A DNA stretch of 20,129 bases from Tubiluchus corallicola (GCA_030141605.1 JAQGDQ010000867.1:66542-86670), one strand, 5' to 3'; counted from the first letter of the stretch, positions 1 to 10,000 are shown. The notes: generated by a model from the sequence alone, not told the origin. Made by a program: numbers and translations.

Positions 1-1153
1 ACGGGACCAATGTGTGGAAAAATTACCGTGCAAGTAAACAGGTTTAACTGAATTGAATTTATTGAACTTACCATGAGCGTAGATACATCTTATAAGAATA
101 CAAAAACGCATTAAATCAACTACAGATCAACTAAATTATACACAAACGGATTAACATGTCATTACTAAAGCTACCGGTACAGTATGCCTCAGGACAACAC
201 CAGGAATTAAAATCTTGTGATGTTAATGTCCATATTAAACGTAAATTTGAAAACGAAACTGAATAAACTCAGCTAGTTTCGAGCTGGTTAGTTTAATAGT
301 AATGTGTAGCTTCAGAGCGTACGTAGTCTATGCTACATTGCGAACATTACCTTATAGTAAAGCTTCGCCCACACTTTGGTACAATCGGTATCTCTTTTTT
401 GTCGATCACCACTATTAATTAATGGTCACAATTAATCGAGTGTAAAAAAGTTGCCATGTACTACTTTACTCTTCTTTAACTGCTCTTGAATTTGTCATGT
501 GCACTCTCCTCTCTAAATCTCTTTTCGACATTTTTATTGTTCAAATAAAAATGTAAGATTTGTAACAATATATTACAAAACAAAACAGCAGATTTTAAAT
601 AACCTGTCAAGTTTCTACAGGTCTGCTTTGCCTACGTGCGGTCATCAAATATCTGATAGAAATTATGATAAAACGCAAATTTATACGCGTGCCGATTAGC
701 TAATACACAAATATGGCATAACATGTTGTTCAAACGCATTAATCTAAGGAAGTAGTTTGGAGACAACAATAATATTCTAGTTTCTGAACTTCTTATGTAG
801 ATCTTGCCTTTGGCCTTTACGTAGGCTACCTGTCACTTATATGTACACAAATGTACAGTGTATATACGTATCGATCAAGATAAAAATGATATTGCCCTAC
901 ATAACAAGATATACAACTGCAGTAGTTTTTGTTATACTTTGGTCGTAGAGAAAAACGATATCTGGTCTGTTAGGCATAGTCTGTTGTTGGATGTTCAGTG
1001 TTCCAGTGCTAACGTTGTGCTAAGATTTAACAACATTTAAAATGGTGCTGTGATAGAAGGTTTTCGCTAATTTTATTGAAAATGCTAAAAGAAAACGAAA
1101 GTCGATAAATTGTTCTGAAAATAAGGACAAAAAAATCACGCAAGCTATAGAAT
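1..1153. other. Upstream intergenic region, no gene seen
   Basis: AT-rich sequence with no convincing coding exon, RNA gene or repeat on either strand. The only open frames are about 60 codons, lack recognisable motifs and have no splice context. It presumably contains the promoter of the transporter gene that starts at 1498, but I can point to no specific TATA box or initiator. Confidence 0.5.
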
Positions 1154-1412
1154 CCTGTTCCTAAACAAGTTAGCCAGCAAACTGTTCTGTTCCTAAACAA
1201 GTTAGCAGCAAACTGTTCTGTTCTTAAACAAGTTAGCAGCAAACTGTTCTGTTCCTAAACAAGTTAGCAGCAAACTGTTCTGTTCCTAAACAAGTGAGCA
1301 GCAAACTGTTCTGTTCTTAAACAAGTTAACAGCAAACTGTTCTGTTCCTAAACAAGTTAACAGCAAACTGTTCGGTTCCTAAACAAGTTAACAGCAAACT
1401 GTTCGGTTCTAC
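1154..1412. repeat. 31-bp tandem repeat array, about 8 copies, before the MCT start codon
   Basis: A unit containing CTAAACAAGTTAGCAGCAAA and then CTGTTCTGTTC recurs at 1161, 1193, 1224, 1255, 1286, 1317, 1348 and 1379. The spacing is 31 bp throughout, apart from one extra C in the first copy. Copies differ by single substitutions (CCTAAAC/CTTAAAC, GTTAGC/GTTAAC, TGTTCTG/TGTTCGG). The array ends about 85 bp before the ATG at 1498, so it lies in the proximal promoter or 5' untranslated region. Any regulatory role is inference. Confidence 0.9.
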
Positions 1413-1497
1413 AAACGACTTAAATGGAGGAAACCGCGAACAACTAATTTCTGCTGTTTCATCGAACTCTAACTCCACGTTTTGACAACCAAAAAAG

Positions 1498-1705
1498 ATG
1501 AAGAAGCAGCAGAAATATCACGTACCCATCGACGGAGGATGGGGGTGGTTTGTGGCGCTGGGGGCGTTCCTTAACAACACGTTCACAGTGGGGCAATTGC
1601 AGTGTTACGGCGTTTTTATGTTAGAGATTGAGAACGCGTGGGGAACTAGTGCAGCTCTAACGCAATGGGTGAATGCAATAGCATACGGTCTTTCTTTCAT
1701 TATGG
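1498..1705 (+). CDS. MCT-like gene exon 1 (start, helix 1, start of helix 2)
   Basis: Encodes residues 1-69 plus the first base of codon 70. It contains the family signature DGGWGW and helix 1, then the segment leading into helix 2 (LTQWVNAIAYGLSFIMG). The donor is ATGG|GTAAGT, a full consensus. The N-terminus has no signal peptide, as usual for SLC16. Confidence 0.93.
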
Positions 1706-4700
1706 GTAAGTGACGTCCTATATTTTCAATATAACTATAAATTTTTATGTTAAGCTGCGTCCACATTGATATACGTTCACACCATGCAAAACAATTGGAA
1801 AATTGTATTTCTGCACTATGCATTGTTTGTTAGAAGAACATGTATTAAAAATTAAAATTATGAAGAACGCATCAAAACAATCCTAAAGTAAATTAACATT
1901 AATGTGTCAAAATTTTGTGAGTTTGTTCTTAAATAAATAAATAATAAACTTATTCAAGATTATTTATCTACCAGAAAACAAAGGGTTAAATTAAATGACA
2001 TATACTCAAAATGGGGCAATACTATTAATGGAGTGCCTCAAGGCACAATTCTAGGCCAATCTTCATGCTTCTAACATCAAGAGATACTACAATTATACTT
2101 TTCGATACAAATGAAATAACTTTAGATATTTTTGGAAAACAATTTCTCAATCAACCACAACTAAATTTCTAGACTTCAAATATATCTAAAACTTCTTTAA
2201 ACAGGTTAGAAGTGGCCCAAAATTACGCTTTAAAACACGTCCTTGGTTTTACTATAAGAGCAAAATATTCAGCTATAGCGAACGGGGAAAAACTTAAAAT
2301 ACCCACTGTAGAATCCAATTTCCAATTGCATTCACTAATTTTTCTTTATAAATATTTAAACGATTTGATGCCAACTTTCAGTGCCAATCAGCTCCCATTT
2401 AATATCGGAAAAATGCTAAACCAAAGAATACACAGCGTAAGACAAATAAACACATAATATAATAAATATGGACACAATTCAGTCTGCAAAACGGCAATAA
2501 ATACATGGAATGCTTACCACTTGATGTAAAATCTGCAGTGACTCTAAAAAAATTCAAAAATGAACTTAATACTATAGTAGCCTTCGAAAAATAACTAATA
2601 TGAAAACATGAAACAACACGTATTATCGATGTTGACCCAGTAGTCTGTAGTTAGTGGCAGGACCAAAACCTGCCATGCATCAACATCATAGTGTACTGCA
2701 GGGCTGTGATGAGGTAGGGTAATACTGGCAGGAGAATACAGCAGACTTCTCAGGTGTGCGTGTGAACGTGGCTTTAACTAGCACATAGACGCTTATTCTG
2801 ACCTTGTGTTAGTGGGAGCCACTAGTCACGTGCACACCTGAGCTTATAAAAAGGGTAGGTCTGCTGTAGATCCTTGTCAGTGGTCAGTGGGCGTCTCATC
2901 TCATCTCAGCTCTGTTCGCACTTCATCAGGCTTTCTGTTGCTCCATTCGGTAAGCTATCTGGAACATTTATTTTGTTTGGGTAATAAATCGTCATTTTTA
3001 TTTTATTCATTTTGGTTTTTGTCTTTGAGTCATGCCGCACAGTGTAGGCCGCGGTGCCATCCGTTCTGCCTCCACTAAAAGTGGAGAGCAGTCCAATATC
3101 AACAAATTAAAACCCACCAAACACAAAACACTCAAGTCACAAACACAAAACATCCATAAAGCAGCTAATTTGAATTTAAATTTGTAAATATTGTAAAATT
3201 TTAAAGTCTTAAATGTATCTTAAGTTTTAGTGTTATAACTTGTGTTTTTAATTGTAAATTCGTTTTTAACACTATTGCTCACAGCAGCGGAAACACTTGA
3301 TTACACTATCAATTTTTGAATGTAGTTTGCAGTTCATCGATGTGTAATTTTAACAGCAATAAAGAATTTCATTATTATTATTTTATAGATTAATTTTTAA
3401 GTCTTTTAATTTTAAACACAACAGTTGAGCTTATAGTAAATTTATGATGAAAATGTGAGTCGCGAGTTAATAAAATGTTAATGTTTTTCTAGCCCCAATT
3501 ACAAGCACACTGTGTAACGTATTTGGATTTCAAATTATTGCTCTAATTGGAGGATGTGTGGCTGGGATTGGCATGAGTTTGTGCTTTTTTGTCCAAGATC
3601 TGTCCTTCTTATTCGTAACTTATGGCATTATCTATGGTAGGTACGATTATAGCCTACGCTGCGTTATAGTTTTCAAATATTCTACCTTAATTAAGTCGTT
3701 TTTTTATCTAATTGGAGGATGTGTGGCTGGGATTGGCATGAGTTTGTGCTTTTTTGTCCAAGATCTGTCCTTCTTATTCGTAACTTATGGCATTATCTAT
3801 GGTAGGTACGATTATAGCCTACGCTGCGTTATAGTTTTCAAATATTCTACCTTAATTAAGTCGTTTTTTTATCTAATTGGAGGATGTGTGGCTGGGATTG
3901 GCATGAGTTTGTGCTTTTTTGTCCAAGATCTGTCCTTCTTATTCGTAACTTACGGCATTATCTATGGTAGGTACGATTATAGCCTACGCTGCGTTATAGT
4001 TTTCAAATATTCTACCTTAATTAAGTCGTTTTTTTATTTGCTCTGACAAATTGCGAAACTGCAGATGCTGCTCTTTCATGTATTTCGGGTTTCACTTATC
4101 TGCTGTTAGTAAAGATGACTTGTTAAACTATGTTAAAAGTATTAGATTATGATAGATAATTATGTTGATGAATGCTGGTATGAAGCCAGTTAAGGAGTGG
4201 TGTCACGTGAGTAAGTGATTCAGAATCGAGGTGTCGAAGCTCCGCGCACGATATATAAGCCGTGCGATGCACCCAGCTCAGGGGATTGAGTCTGGGAGCT
4301 GAAGGAGAGCAGGCTAGATCAGGGGCTTGGCATTAATATCTGTTATAATTATTGAGTTTGATGTTCAATAAACGTGTAGTTTTATAATCAGACTCTTCAT
4401 AGTTTTGCCATTCCTAAAATACCAATAATCAGCTATACACAACAAATACAACGAATTATTTTTACTGTGTTCAACGTCCTAGAGAACCTAGACGCCGTAA
4501 TCAATCGCAAAGTTACAACTTTTTGTACAAAACACAGCAAAGTAGGTCAGGTCAGTGACTGCACAACGTAACGGGGGAACACTAGAAAAACAAAAATAAT
4601 ATGAGTACAGGTCTAGAACAATAGATGTCTTTTGTAATTAATGCGACCTTGTCAGTTGGCATCTGTCAACGTTTTACATGCATAAAGGTACTGAGGCTGT

Positions 4701-7700
4701 GGTGACGGAGAAAACTTTCTGGGAGAAAATTCCACAGCTAAAAGGCTCGAGAGAAGCAATTGGATATATAAGCAGCTGTTCTGCGTCTAGGACTGTTTAG
4801 GTTAAAAATATGAGGAACAGTATAGCAAAATGGGCTCTCCGAGCAAACTTACAGCTAGTAAACTATGACGTACCATTGTCCCATTTGTTAATCTGTGTGT
4901 CATTTTTTAATTACTCGCTTGTTTTGTAGCTTTAGAGACAGATCCATTTCGCTGTGATGCCGGTCTCGTAGTTGTTCATGATAATTAGGTTTTATATTGT
5001 GACGTCACAATACAGTTACTTCATATTATATATTTGCGAAATAACGGATTCTTTTGCAACAGAAAATTGTGTTCAAATTGATAGACTTAAAGGAACTGAC
5101 GGAAGCGCACCATACGAAACAAAGCATGCGAGCCATGTTCATGCTTACACATTTTTCATTTCAGGTATTGGCGTTGCAATGGTTTATGTACCCGCCATGA
5201 CAATGCTGGGATATTATTTCCATCAGAGATTGGCCCTTGCAACCGGCATAGCAATAATGGGTGCTAGTGTTGGTTCACTAGTTTTACCCATCATCATTGA
5301 AGCCATGATTGAGCAATACAGTTACAGTGGAGCATTTTTGTTTATGGGGGGTTTAACTTTTAATTTGATGGTTGCCGGAGCGTTGTTTAGACCTACACCA
5401 GGCCCAGCACCTCCTCCAGAATGGTACGAGCTCCACACGGCGTTAGATTTGCACAGAGTGGAGTCAAAACGTTCACTCAAACTGGAAAATTTTGCAACCA
5501 GTTCAGAAACAGACATGTCTGCTCGCGAAGTGACTTTGCAAGAACTGAAAAACCGCGAGAAAAAAATTCAAGAAAAAATGGACAGAGTGATCAACGAAGA
5601 CCCAGGAAAGAAGAAGAAGTTCAACTTTGCGGTTTTCAAGAACGTCAAATTGGACATCTTCACTATTTCCACTGTCCTAGCAATGATTAGTTATTCTAAT
5701 ATATACTTGCTCTTGCCAAGAAAGACGCAGGAACTCAGACATGATGATCCTGATGCCAAAACTGCAACGTTTGTATCTTTCACCAGTCTAGTTGAGTGCA
5801 TCATGAGACCAATATGGGGCTTTGTCTGGGACAGGCCATATTTTCGAAACGCCGCCAGACGTCGACAGTTGGGATATTGTATTACGTTAGCAGCCACAGG
5901 TAATTTTTAACAAATTTTCAGTAAAGAGGAGTTGAATTAAATTGTGTTAAATAATGATTCTGATCAAATACTTGACAAGAAGTCTAGTTAGGCGTGGCAT
6001 CACGTGACCAACCGATCTTCGATTCTACTGACTGACTCTTGCTGGCGAAACCCTTATGCGCAGAAACCCACGGCGCACTAGAGAGTTAGTCAAAACCGTT
6101 GTGATGCACCTCAACAGATTAGGAACTGACCGGAAGACAGAGGGCTGGCATTACTATCCTATGATTATGATATTTACTGTGTTGTGTTTAATAATAAATG
6201 TGTTGCTCCTTAACTCAAGCCTTGATAGTTTTGCCATGCCCGTCGTGGCTACTCACACGCCAACGCTATAAACAACAATAAACAGCCAACAGCTTTAACC
6301 ATAAAATAAACAAACAATAACCGAACTATTTTACTTAATCTCCTCCATTTTTCACAGCTCACTGAAAGTAAATGGGTGGATATGCTGAAAGAGCAATAAT
6401 TTCCATGAATTTTATCAATTTACGGTGACACAAGGGGATTATGGGAATGAAAAAATAGGCAGTTGTGAAACGTGGCAAAACAGCAGGGAATTGGGAAATC
6501 GAGAATTAGACAATTGAGAAAGTTTTCCAAACTTACACAGATTAAAATTGCGCGAAAAGAAACAAATTTTTCGCTGGGGCATTCTGGGTAAAATATTAGC
6601 TCCTCTTTTGCTAGATCTTGACATACAGATTTGTTGCATGAAAAATTATGCACAGATCAAAATGGCATTGAATCCAACACTTTAGGTGACAGGGGCTAAT
6701 AGGTGCCTGAATGAGGGCCCAACTTTCTGATTTCTTATTTTTGCAGCCAGACTATAATATTTGTTTAAATAAAATTACATACCCGAGGTGGCGCTTATAC
6801 ACCGCTACAGTAATAAATGATTTTTGAAAAAGGTACCAGTCAGTGACCAACTTAACTTTCAGAACTCGATAACTTGAAAAATGCACGAGTCAATTTATTG
6901 AAACAATTAAGGTAAACTAAGATGCTTTTGTTCTATAACCCGACTTTAGTCATGGATTAAAGGAAGACAGGATGATTTTTCCATTGCAAGTATACATTAC
7001 AATCGATATCCAATCAAACGTGCTTGTTTATTTGTTTGTTTGTTTGTTTGTATGTTTCTTAGACAATTGTAACTTTTTATTTTGCCTTAGTCAGTATTTT
7101 TCTATTTAGGTATTTCTTTAATTATTGGAAACTTAGTATCTACTGAAGTTTGGATGTACCTTTGGTGCGCAGCAGTCGGAATATTTCTCAGTGGCTATCT
7201 TACTCCAATATTTGTTATTATTGTTGATATCGTTGGTGCCAAATCACTTACTGATGCTATAGGCGGAATGCTATTAGCTCAGACATTTGCAGTGACAACG
7301 GGACCTCTAGTAACCGGTAGGTTTACAAAAGGCTGTCGTTTTTTTCTTTTTTATTTTGTTAGGGTTCTATAGCATTGTGTTTCTTCGAGAAAAGAACTGC
7401 TTATTCACACGGTTTGATAAATGTATAAAAGTGGCCATCAGTTTTCATTCTCAGTTCCCGTCTAATCGTACTCTAAATATATTTAGATTAGATTAGATTA
7501 GATTTATTCAATCAAAAAATACAATTGTACATTTAAATGAATAAGATCATTACAAATAAAAGATATTTCATGTTTCATATTACAAGTGCCAAAAAGACGT
7601 ACAATACAAGAAAAGAACAAGATATACATACAAATTCAATTTTTAAATAAAGTGACACTACAGACGAACAAAACAATTACTGATAAAACAAAAATTAAAT

Positions 7701-9707
7701 CTTCCTGTTAGTTATTTTAGTCATTTAAATGATAAAGTTTAATGATTAGTATTTAAAATAAATTGTCTTTCATCTGGCCTCATTTTCCATGATATGATCA
7801 TTACATAGTATATTGTTCATCATGTCTTAAAAACGCTTTTTCAACATAATCAATAAATGCCTTAAATACTTCTATATCATTACTTCCATCGGGAACAAAA
7901 ATTTATTAGCATCGCTAATAAGCAAAAATTCTGGTATAATTACATTGATGTGATTATATAATTTTGCCCTAATATCATTGTAATAGCTAATGTTTTAGGA
8001 AGAGAGAAAGTCACCAGGCATGAATGCTGTCGTGAAGCTCACGATTTCTTTATCTTATTTTTTATTAGTTTGTAATTATGATCATTAGTCATATTATTAC
8101 ATTCTCTTGTTAAAACATTAAAAATCTCACACAAGAAATTTCAGCTATAAAATAAGTCTATTTCTTTATGTACAGTCTAAACTTTCATCCTTGAACTAGT
8201 ATGCATAACATTTACCTTCATTGAATTGCTGGCTTCCTTGCTTCATGGAAAAAACTTACCTGGTCAGTTGGCTTTCAGAGATCACTGAGTAAGCATGTGA
8301 CTTAAACTGAGAGAGCAATGTATAGTATTATTAATGATTTATATAAATAAAGCTCACCTGTATCTCAGTTGCAATGAAATGTAAAAATAATTATGTCGAA
8401 TTTGAACTGATATTGAGAAAATAAAATTGTATTGAATAGAGATCGAGTGAATCCGCGAACACGAATATAGACTCCTGGTGTAACTAATTGGTATCATATG
8501 CAGTAGTGAAACTGATTGAGAATTAAAAGAACAGGAAAAGGTCACGTGTTTCCTCCTAAACGACACGACTGAGGTTCCACTATATGCACGATCCCAGCAA
8601 ACAATGAAAAATTAACTTAAACAAACAATGACAAAATTTCAAAGCGAAATGAAGCAAGTCCATTCTACTGATTTTGTTAAAATTTGTTAACAATTGTTTC
8701 CGTTATACAAGTGTTCTGTGCAGCAAACATGAATTAGATTTGAAACGTTTATTGAAACAGCAAGCATTGATTGGATGTGAAATAGTTCTACGTATGAAGT
8801 ATTGTATTAAATAAGCGGGAATTAATGTGAGACGTTCTGTCTATTGGCTTTATTAACCCTTTCATACCCGTTATATCCCGTGGGATACGAGAATATTTTC
8901 TGCTTTTAAAATTAATAAAATTTTAAAACTGACAGTTATTTGATCTGTTAAAAGTTATTTTGATTTAAGCCAATAACAATAGACCAAAAATGGTGATAAA
9001 ACGGCAAACTAGAAAATGTACATAGCATAAAAAACTGCGCAAGGTACAGTACTTTACAGACGACTTTGTACAGATCAGCATAGCGTGCATACTAAATGTC
9101 TTAAATACTGTAAAAAAATATCAGCAGTTGCAAAATGAAGCACATTTGATGCTTCCATTGAATCCCAATGTATCCCGTGGGATACAGGCTACATTTAGCA
9201 CGCGGGCACAGGTAGAAAAAAATAATTATTATGTGTAAACAAGATGGACATACTGAACAAAAGTACCAAGCCAAAAAAAATTTTCTCATTAAAAAAATAA
9301 TAAAGGGTTAAGCAATGATGTTGAATGTTAAATATGATGAAATTTGATTATGTTATAATCAAAGCAAAATGGAAAACTAGGTAAATTCAAGGCAAGATTT
9401 ACAATGCAGCTATTATACAAAATAATATAACTTAATTCATATTTATCGTTCCTTTTTGTGTTGATTTGCAGGTATTTTAATTGATAACACGGGTGACTCG
9501 GACGCTGCTTTTGTTTTTATGGGATGTTCCATGATCGCCGGTTCTTTTCTGTTTCTAACAGTTGTATTTTGTCGTGAAACACGAACCGATCTAGAACTGG
9601 ATACTGACAATAAGGATCTGTCACATCGCAATGGTATCGTTAGTTACCCATCACAAACACCAATAGTTGAGTCAGAATTTATTGAAGAAAACAATCTCGG
9701 TTTTTGA
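1498..9707 (+). CDS. SLC16-family monocarboxylate-transporter-like protein, complete five-exon gene
   Basis: Joining 1498-1705, 3493-3636, 5165-5899, 7110-7316 and 9472-9707 gives 1530 nt, i.e. 509 aa plus stop, the usual size for this family. Every junction is GT-AG and phase 1. Family marks are DGGWGW at residues 12-17 in helix 1 and YYFHQRLALATG at 134-145. There are about twelve hydrophobic segments, with a charged cytoplasmic loop in the middle (around residues 225-265). SLC16 proteins are plasma-membrane carriers of lactate, pyruvate, ketone bodies, amino acids or thyroid hormones. By eye, the helix-8 Arg used by MCT1 is kept (R332) and its Asp partner is Glu (E328). The helix-1 Lys of MCT1 aligns with Gln35. 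This suggests an MCT9/12/14-like carrier rather than a proton-lactate symporter. Start choice: the ATG follows AAAAAAG and lies 11 residues before the conserved DGGWGW. Substrate unknown. Confidence 0.93.
2630..3104 (+). mobile_element. Probable solo LTR nested in the LINE
   Basis: The segment begins TGTTGA and ends TCAACA, the inverted TG...CA form of LTR ends. It contains TATAAAA at 2845-2851 and AATAAA at 2983-2988, so a U3-R-U5 layout with initiation near 2875 is plausible. A splice-donor-like GGTAAGCT follows near 2949. LINE sequence lies on both sides (coding end before, 3' untranslated tail after), which supports an insertion. I do not see a matching target-site duplication, so the exact ends are uncertain. 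Confidence 0.5.
2739..2866. promoter_or_regulatory. Inverted repeats bracketing the LTR-like TATA box
   Basis: CAGCAGAC (2739-2746) and CTCAGGTGTGC (2749-2759) recur inverted as GCACACCTGAG (2832-2842) and GTCTGCTG (2859-2866). The TATAAAA at 2845-2851 sits between the two right arms. The arrangement could form a cruciform or a paired factor-binding site in the U3 of the LTR. Function is inference. Confidence 0.5.
3493..3636 (+). CDS. MCT-like gene exon 2 (helices 2-3), triplicated downstream
   Basis: The acceptor TGTTTTTCTAG|CCCCAATT is followed by 48 codons (residues 70-118, ending in ...VTYGIIYG). The donor is TATG|GTAGGT. The phase matches both neighbouring exons. Codons from 3546 onward are repeated in two extra tandem copies. 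The same frame stays open through all three copies to a stop near 4046, so use of the second or third donor would insert 55 or 110 residues without a frameshift. Confidence 0.88.
3546..4040 (+). repeat. Three tandem 165-bp copies of exon 2 3' end plus donor and intron start
   Basis: The segment beginning ATTGGAGGATGTGTGGCTGG occurs at 3546, 3711 and 3876, exactly 165 bp apart. The only difference I see inside the repeat is TAT versus TAC (ACTTATGGC/ACTTACGGC) in the third copy; the third copy then diverges after TTTTTTTAT. Each unit carries about 90 bp of coding sequence for helix 3, the GTAGGT donor and about 75 bp of intron. The original acceptor (3491-3492) is not duplicated. A phase-compatible AG is present inside each added copy (GCGTTATAG|TT). 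The near identity indicates a very recent duplication or an assembly artefact. Confidence 0.95.
4121..4444 (+). mobile_element. LTR-like repeat, copy A (MCT intron 2)
   Basis: Starts TGTTAAACTATG and ends GCTATACACAACA. It contains GTCACGTGAG, a TATA-like GATATATAAGC (about 4250), GGCATTAATATC and the poly(A) signal AATAAA near 4367. A diverged relative with the same ends and same order of blocks lies at 5945-6277. It looks like a solo LTR of a low-copy retrotransposon. No matching target duplication is visible. Confidence 0.5.
4445..5164 (+). other. Rest of MCT intron 2
   Basis: Non-coding. A TATA-like GGATATATAAGCAG at about 4762 follows a stretch rich in AAAACTTTCTGGGAG-type sequence and may be the promoter of another LTR fragment, but no ends or relative were found in the window. 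Nothing else recognised. Confidence 0.3.
5165..5899 (+). CDS. MCT-like gene exon 3 (helices 4-6, central loop, helices 7-8)
   Basis: Acceptor CATTTTTCATTTCAG|GT, donor CCACAG|GTAATT. It encodes residues 118-362: the second family motif (residues 134-145), helices through residue about 205, a PGPAPPPEW turn, and a Lys/Glu-rich loop (ELKNREKKIQEKMDR, then GKKKKFNF). Helices 7-8 follow, with VECIMRPIWG carrying E328 and R332, then a DRP turn after the helix. It is the longest exon; the frame is also open upstream to 4972, but the splice site and homology set the exon start at 5165. Confidence 0.93.
5945..6277 (+). mobile_element. LTR-like repeat, copy B (MCT intron 3)
   Basis: Starts TGTTAAATAATG and ends GCTATAAACAACA, matching the ends of the repeat at 4121-4444. 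Shared blocks in the same order: AGTTAGGCGTGGCATCACGTGA (compare AGTTAAGGAGTGGTGTCACGTGA), GGCATTACTATC, AATAAATGTG, and TAGTTTTGCCAT. The copies are clearly related but diverged, so they are separate insertions of one family or of two subfamilies. Confidence 0.5.
6278..7109 (+). other. Rest of MCT intron 3
   Basis: Non-coding and AT-rich. The only structure seen is a GTTT/TTTG microsatellite at about 7024-7057. The reverse-strand open frames of 66-77 codons near 6420-6653 show no motif. Confidence 0.4.
7110..7316 (+). CDS. MCT-like gene exon 4 (helices 9-10)
   Basis: Acceptor TTTTTCTATTTAG|GTATTTC, donor ACCG|GTAGGT, phase 1 on both sides. It encodes residues 363-431: two hydrophobic stretches, ISLIIGNLVSTEVWMYLW and AVGIFLSGYLTPIFVIIVDI, then GAKSLTDAIGGMLLAQTFAVTTGPLVTG. 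The last part resembles the 'D..G......G...GPP..G' pattern typical of the C-terminal half of SLC16 proteins. Confidence 0.92.
7482..8000 (-). mobile_element. 5'-truncated LINE relic, reverse strand (MCT intron 4)
   Basis: Read on the minus strand, about 8000-7800 encodes a C-terminal LINE polyprotein remnant: YNDIRAKLYNHINVIIPEF, then KFLFP, a frameshift, and NDIEVFKAFIDYVEKAFLRH before a stop. The pattern (Y..IR..L followed by KF, F and a final aromatic/basic helix) is typical of the carboxy end of several non-LTR elements. An AT-rich 3' untranslated part follows and ends in TTGAATAAATC with tandem TAATC repeats (7482-7503), the pentamer tail these elements carry. Confidence 0.65.
8853..9311. 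mobile_element. piggyBac-type MITE, copy 1 (MCT intron 4)
   Basis: Bounded by TTAA on both sides (8853-8856 and 9308-9311), with CCCTTTCATACC at the left and AAAGGG at the right. TTAA duplication and CCC-starting ends are the hallmarks of piggyBac elements. A TATCCCGTGGGATA palindrome lies near each end (8874-8887 and 9171-9184), which fits sub-terminal repeats. No transposase is encoded. The first 260 bp are near identical to the copy at 12516-12861. Confidence 0.75.
9472..9707 (+). CDS. MCT-like gene exon 5 (helices 11-12, cytoplasmic tail, stop)
   Basis: Acceptor TTGTGTTGATTTGCAG|GTATTTT, stop TGA at 9705-9707. It encodes residues 432-509: the D-S-D-A-A-F-V-F-M-G end motif of SLC16 carriers, a last helix (FMGCSMIAGSFLFLTVVF) and a 45-residue acidic hydrophilic tail ending ENNLGF. 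The intron phase matches exon 4. Confidence 0.93.
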
Positions 9708-10000
9708 CAAACAACGTTAATATTTTTGCTTGTAAAATAGATTTATATAATATAAAAATTATCAGCATACAATTCAAATCGACATCATGTGAAATACATA
9801 CTTTCTGATCGAATTGAGTAAAATAAGGAAATCTTATAAAACGACATCAGTTTGTTCGTATGTTTTTTTGCATTCTACATATTTTTACTCACATGTTTCA
9901 TGTAGAATTTATATATTTTTCACTGACCAAATTGATAATATTGTCATATCTCATTTTTTTTACAAATATTCCTCAATTTTAACATCTTCAACACTATATT
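9708..10000 (+). other. MCT 3' untranslated region and flank
   Basis: AT-rich sequence after the transporter stop. There is no AATAAA within it, only AATATA-like variants near 9749. An AATAAA at 10081-10086 is the nearest standard signal but lies inside the reverse-strand LINE relic. The true cleavage site is not resolved. Confidence 0.35.

Larger units (their letters stand above)
1952..3386 (+). mobile_element. Degraded non-LTR retrotransposon (LINE) 3' end in MCT intron 1, interrupted by an LTR-like insert
   Basis: The frame from 1952 reads DYLSTRKQRVKLND...INGVPQGTILG, the fingers/palm stretch of LINE reverse transcriptases (GVPQGT motif at about 2030-2047). A degraded DTTIILFDTNE remnant stands where the YADDT block should be. 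After an internal deletion the C-terminal region resumes: LEVAQNYALKHVLGF (about 2205-2250), the frame to 2457, then frame-disrupted NTWNA and LKKFKNELNTIVAFEK to a stop at about 2595. The 3' untranslated part resumes at about 3105 and ends near 3386 with CAATAAAGAATTTC and ATT repeats, a LINE-type tail. The gap at 2630-3104 is the LTR-like insert. Clade (jockey/CR1-like) not resolved. Confidence 0.75.

Noticed and set aside
2628-2687. Hairpin GATGTTGA...TCAACATC with inner GGCAGG/CCTGCC, considered as a microRNA precursor
   Set aside because: Stems are short and broken by a large asymmetric loop; it sits at the start of an LTR-like sequence, which explains it better.
5322-5897. Other-frame ORFs within MCT exon 3 on both strands
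   Set aside because: Shadows of the long real exon; no family features.
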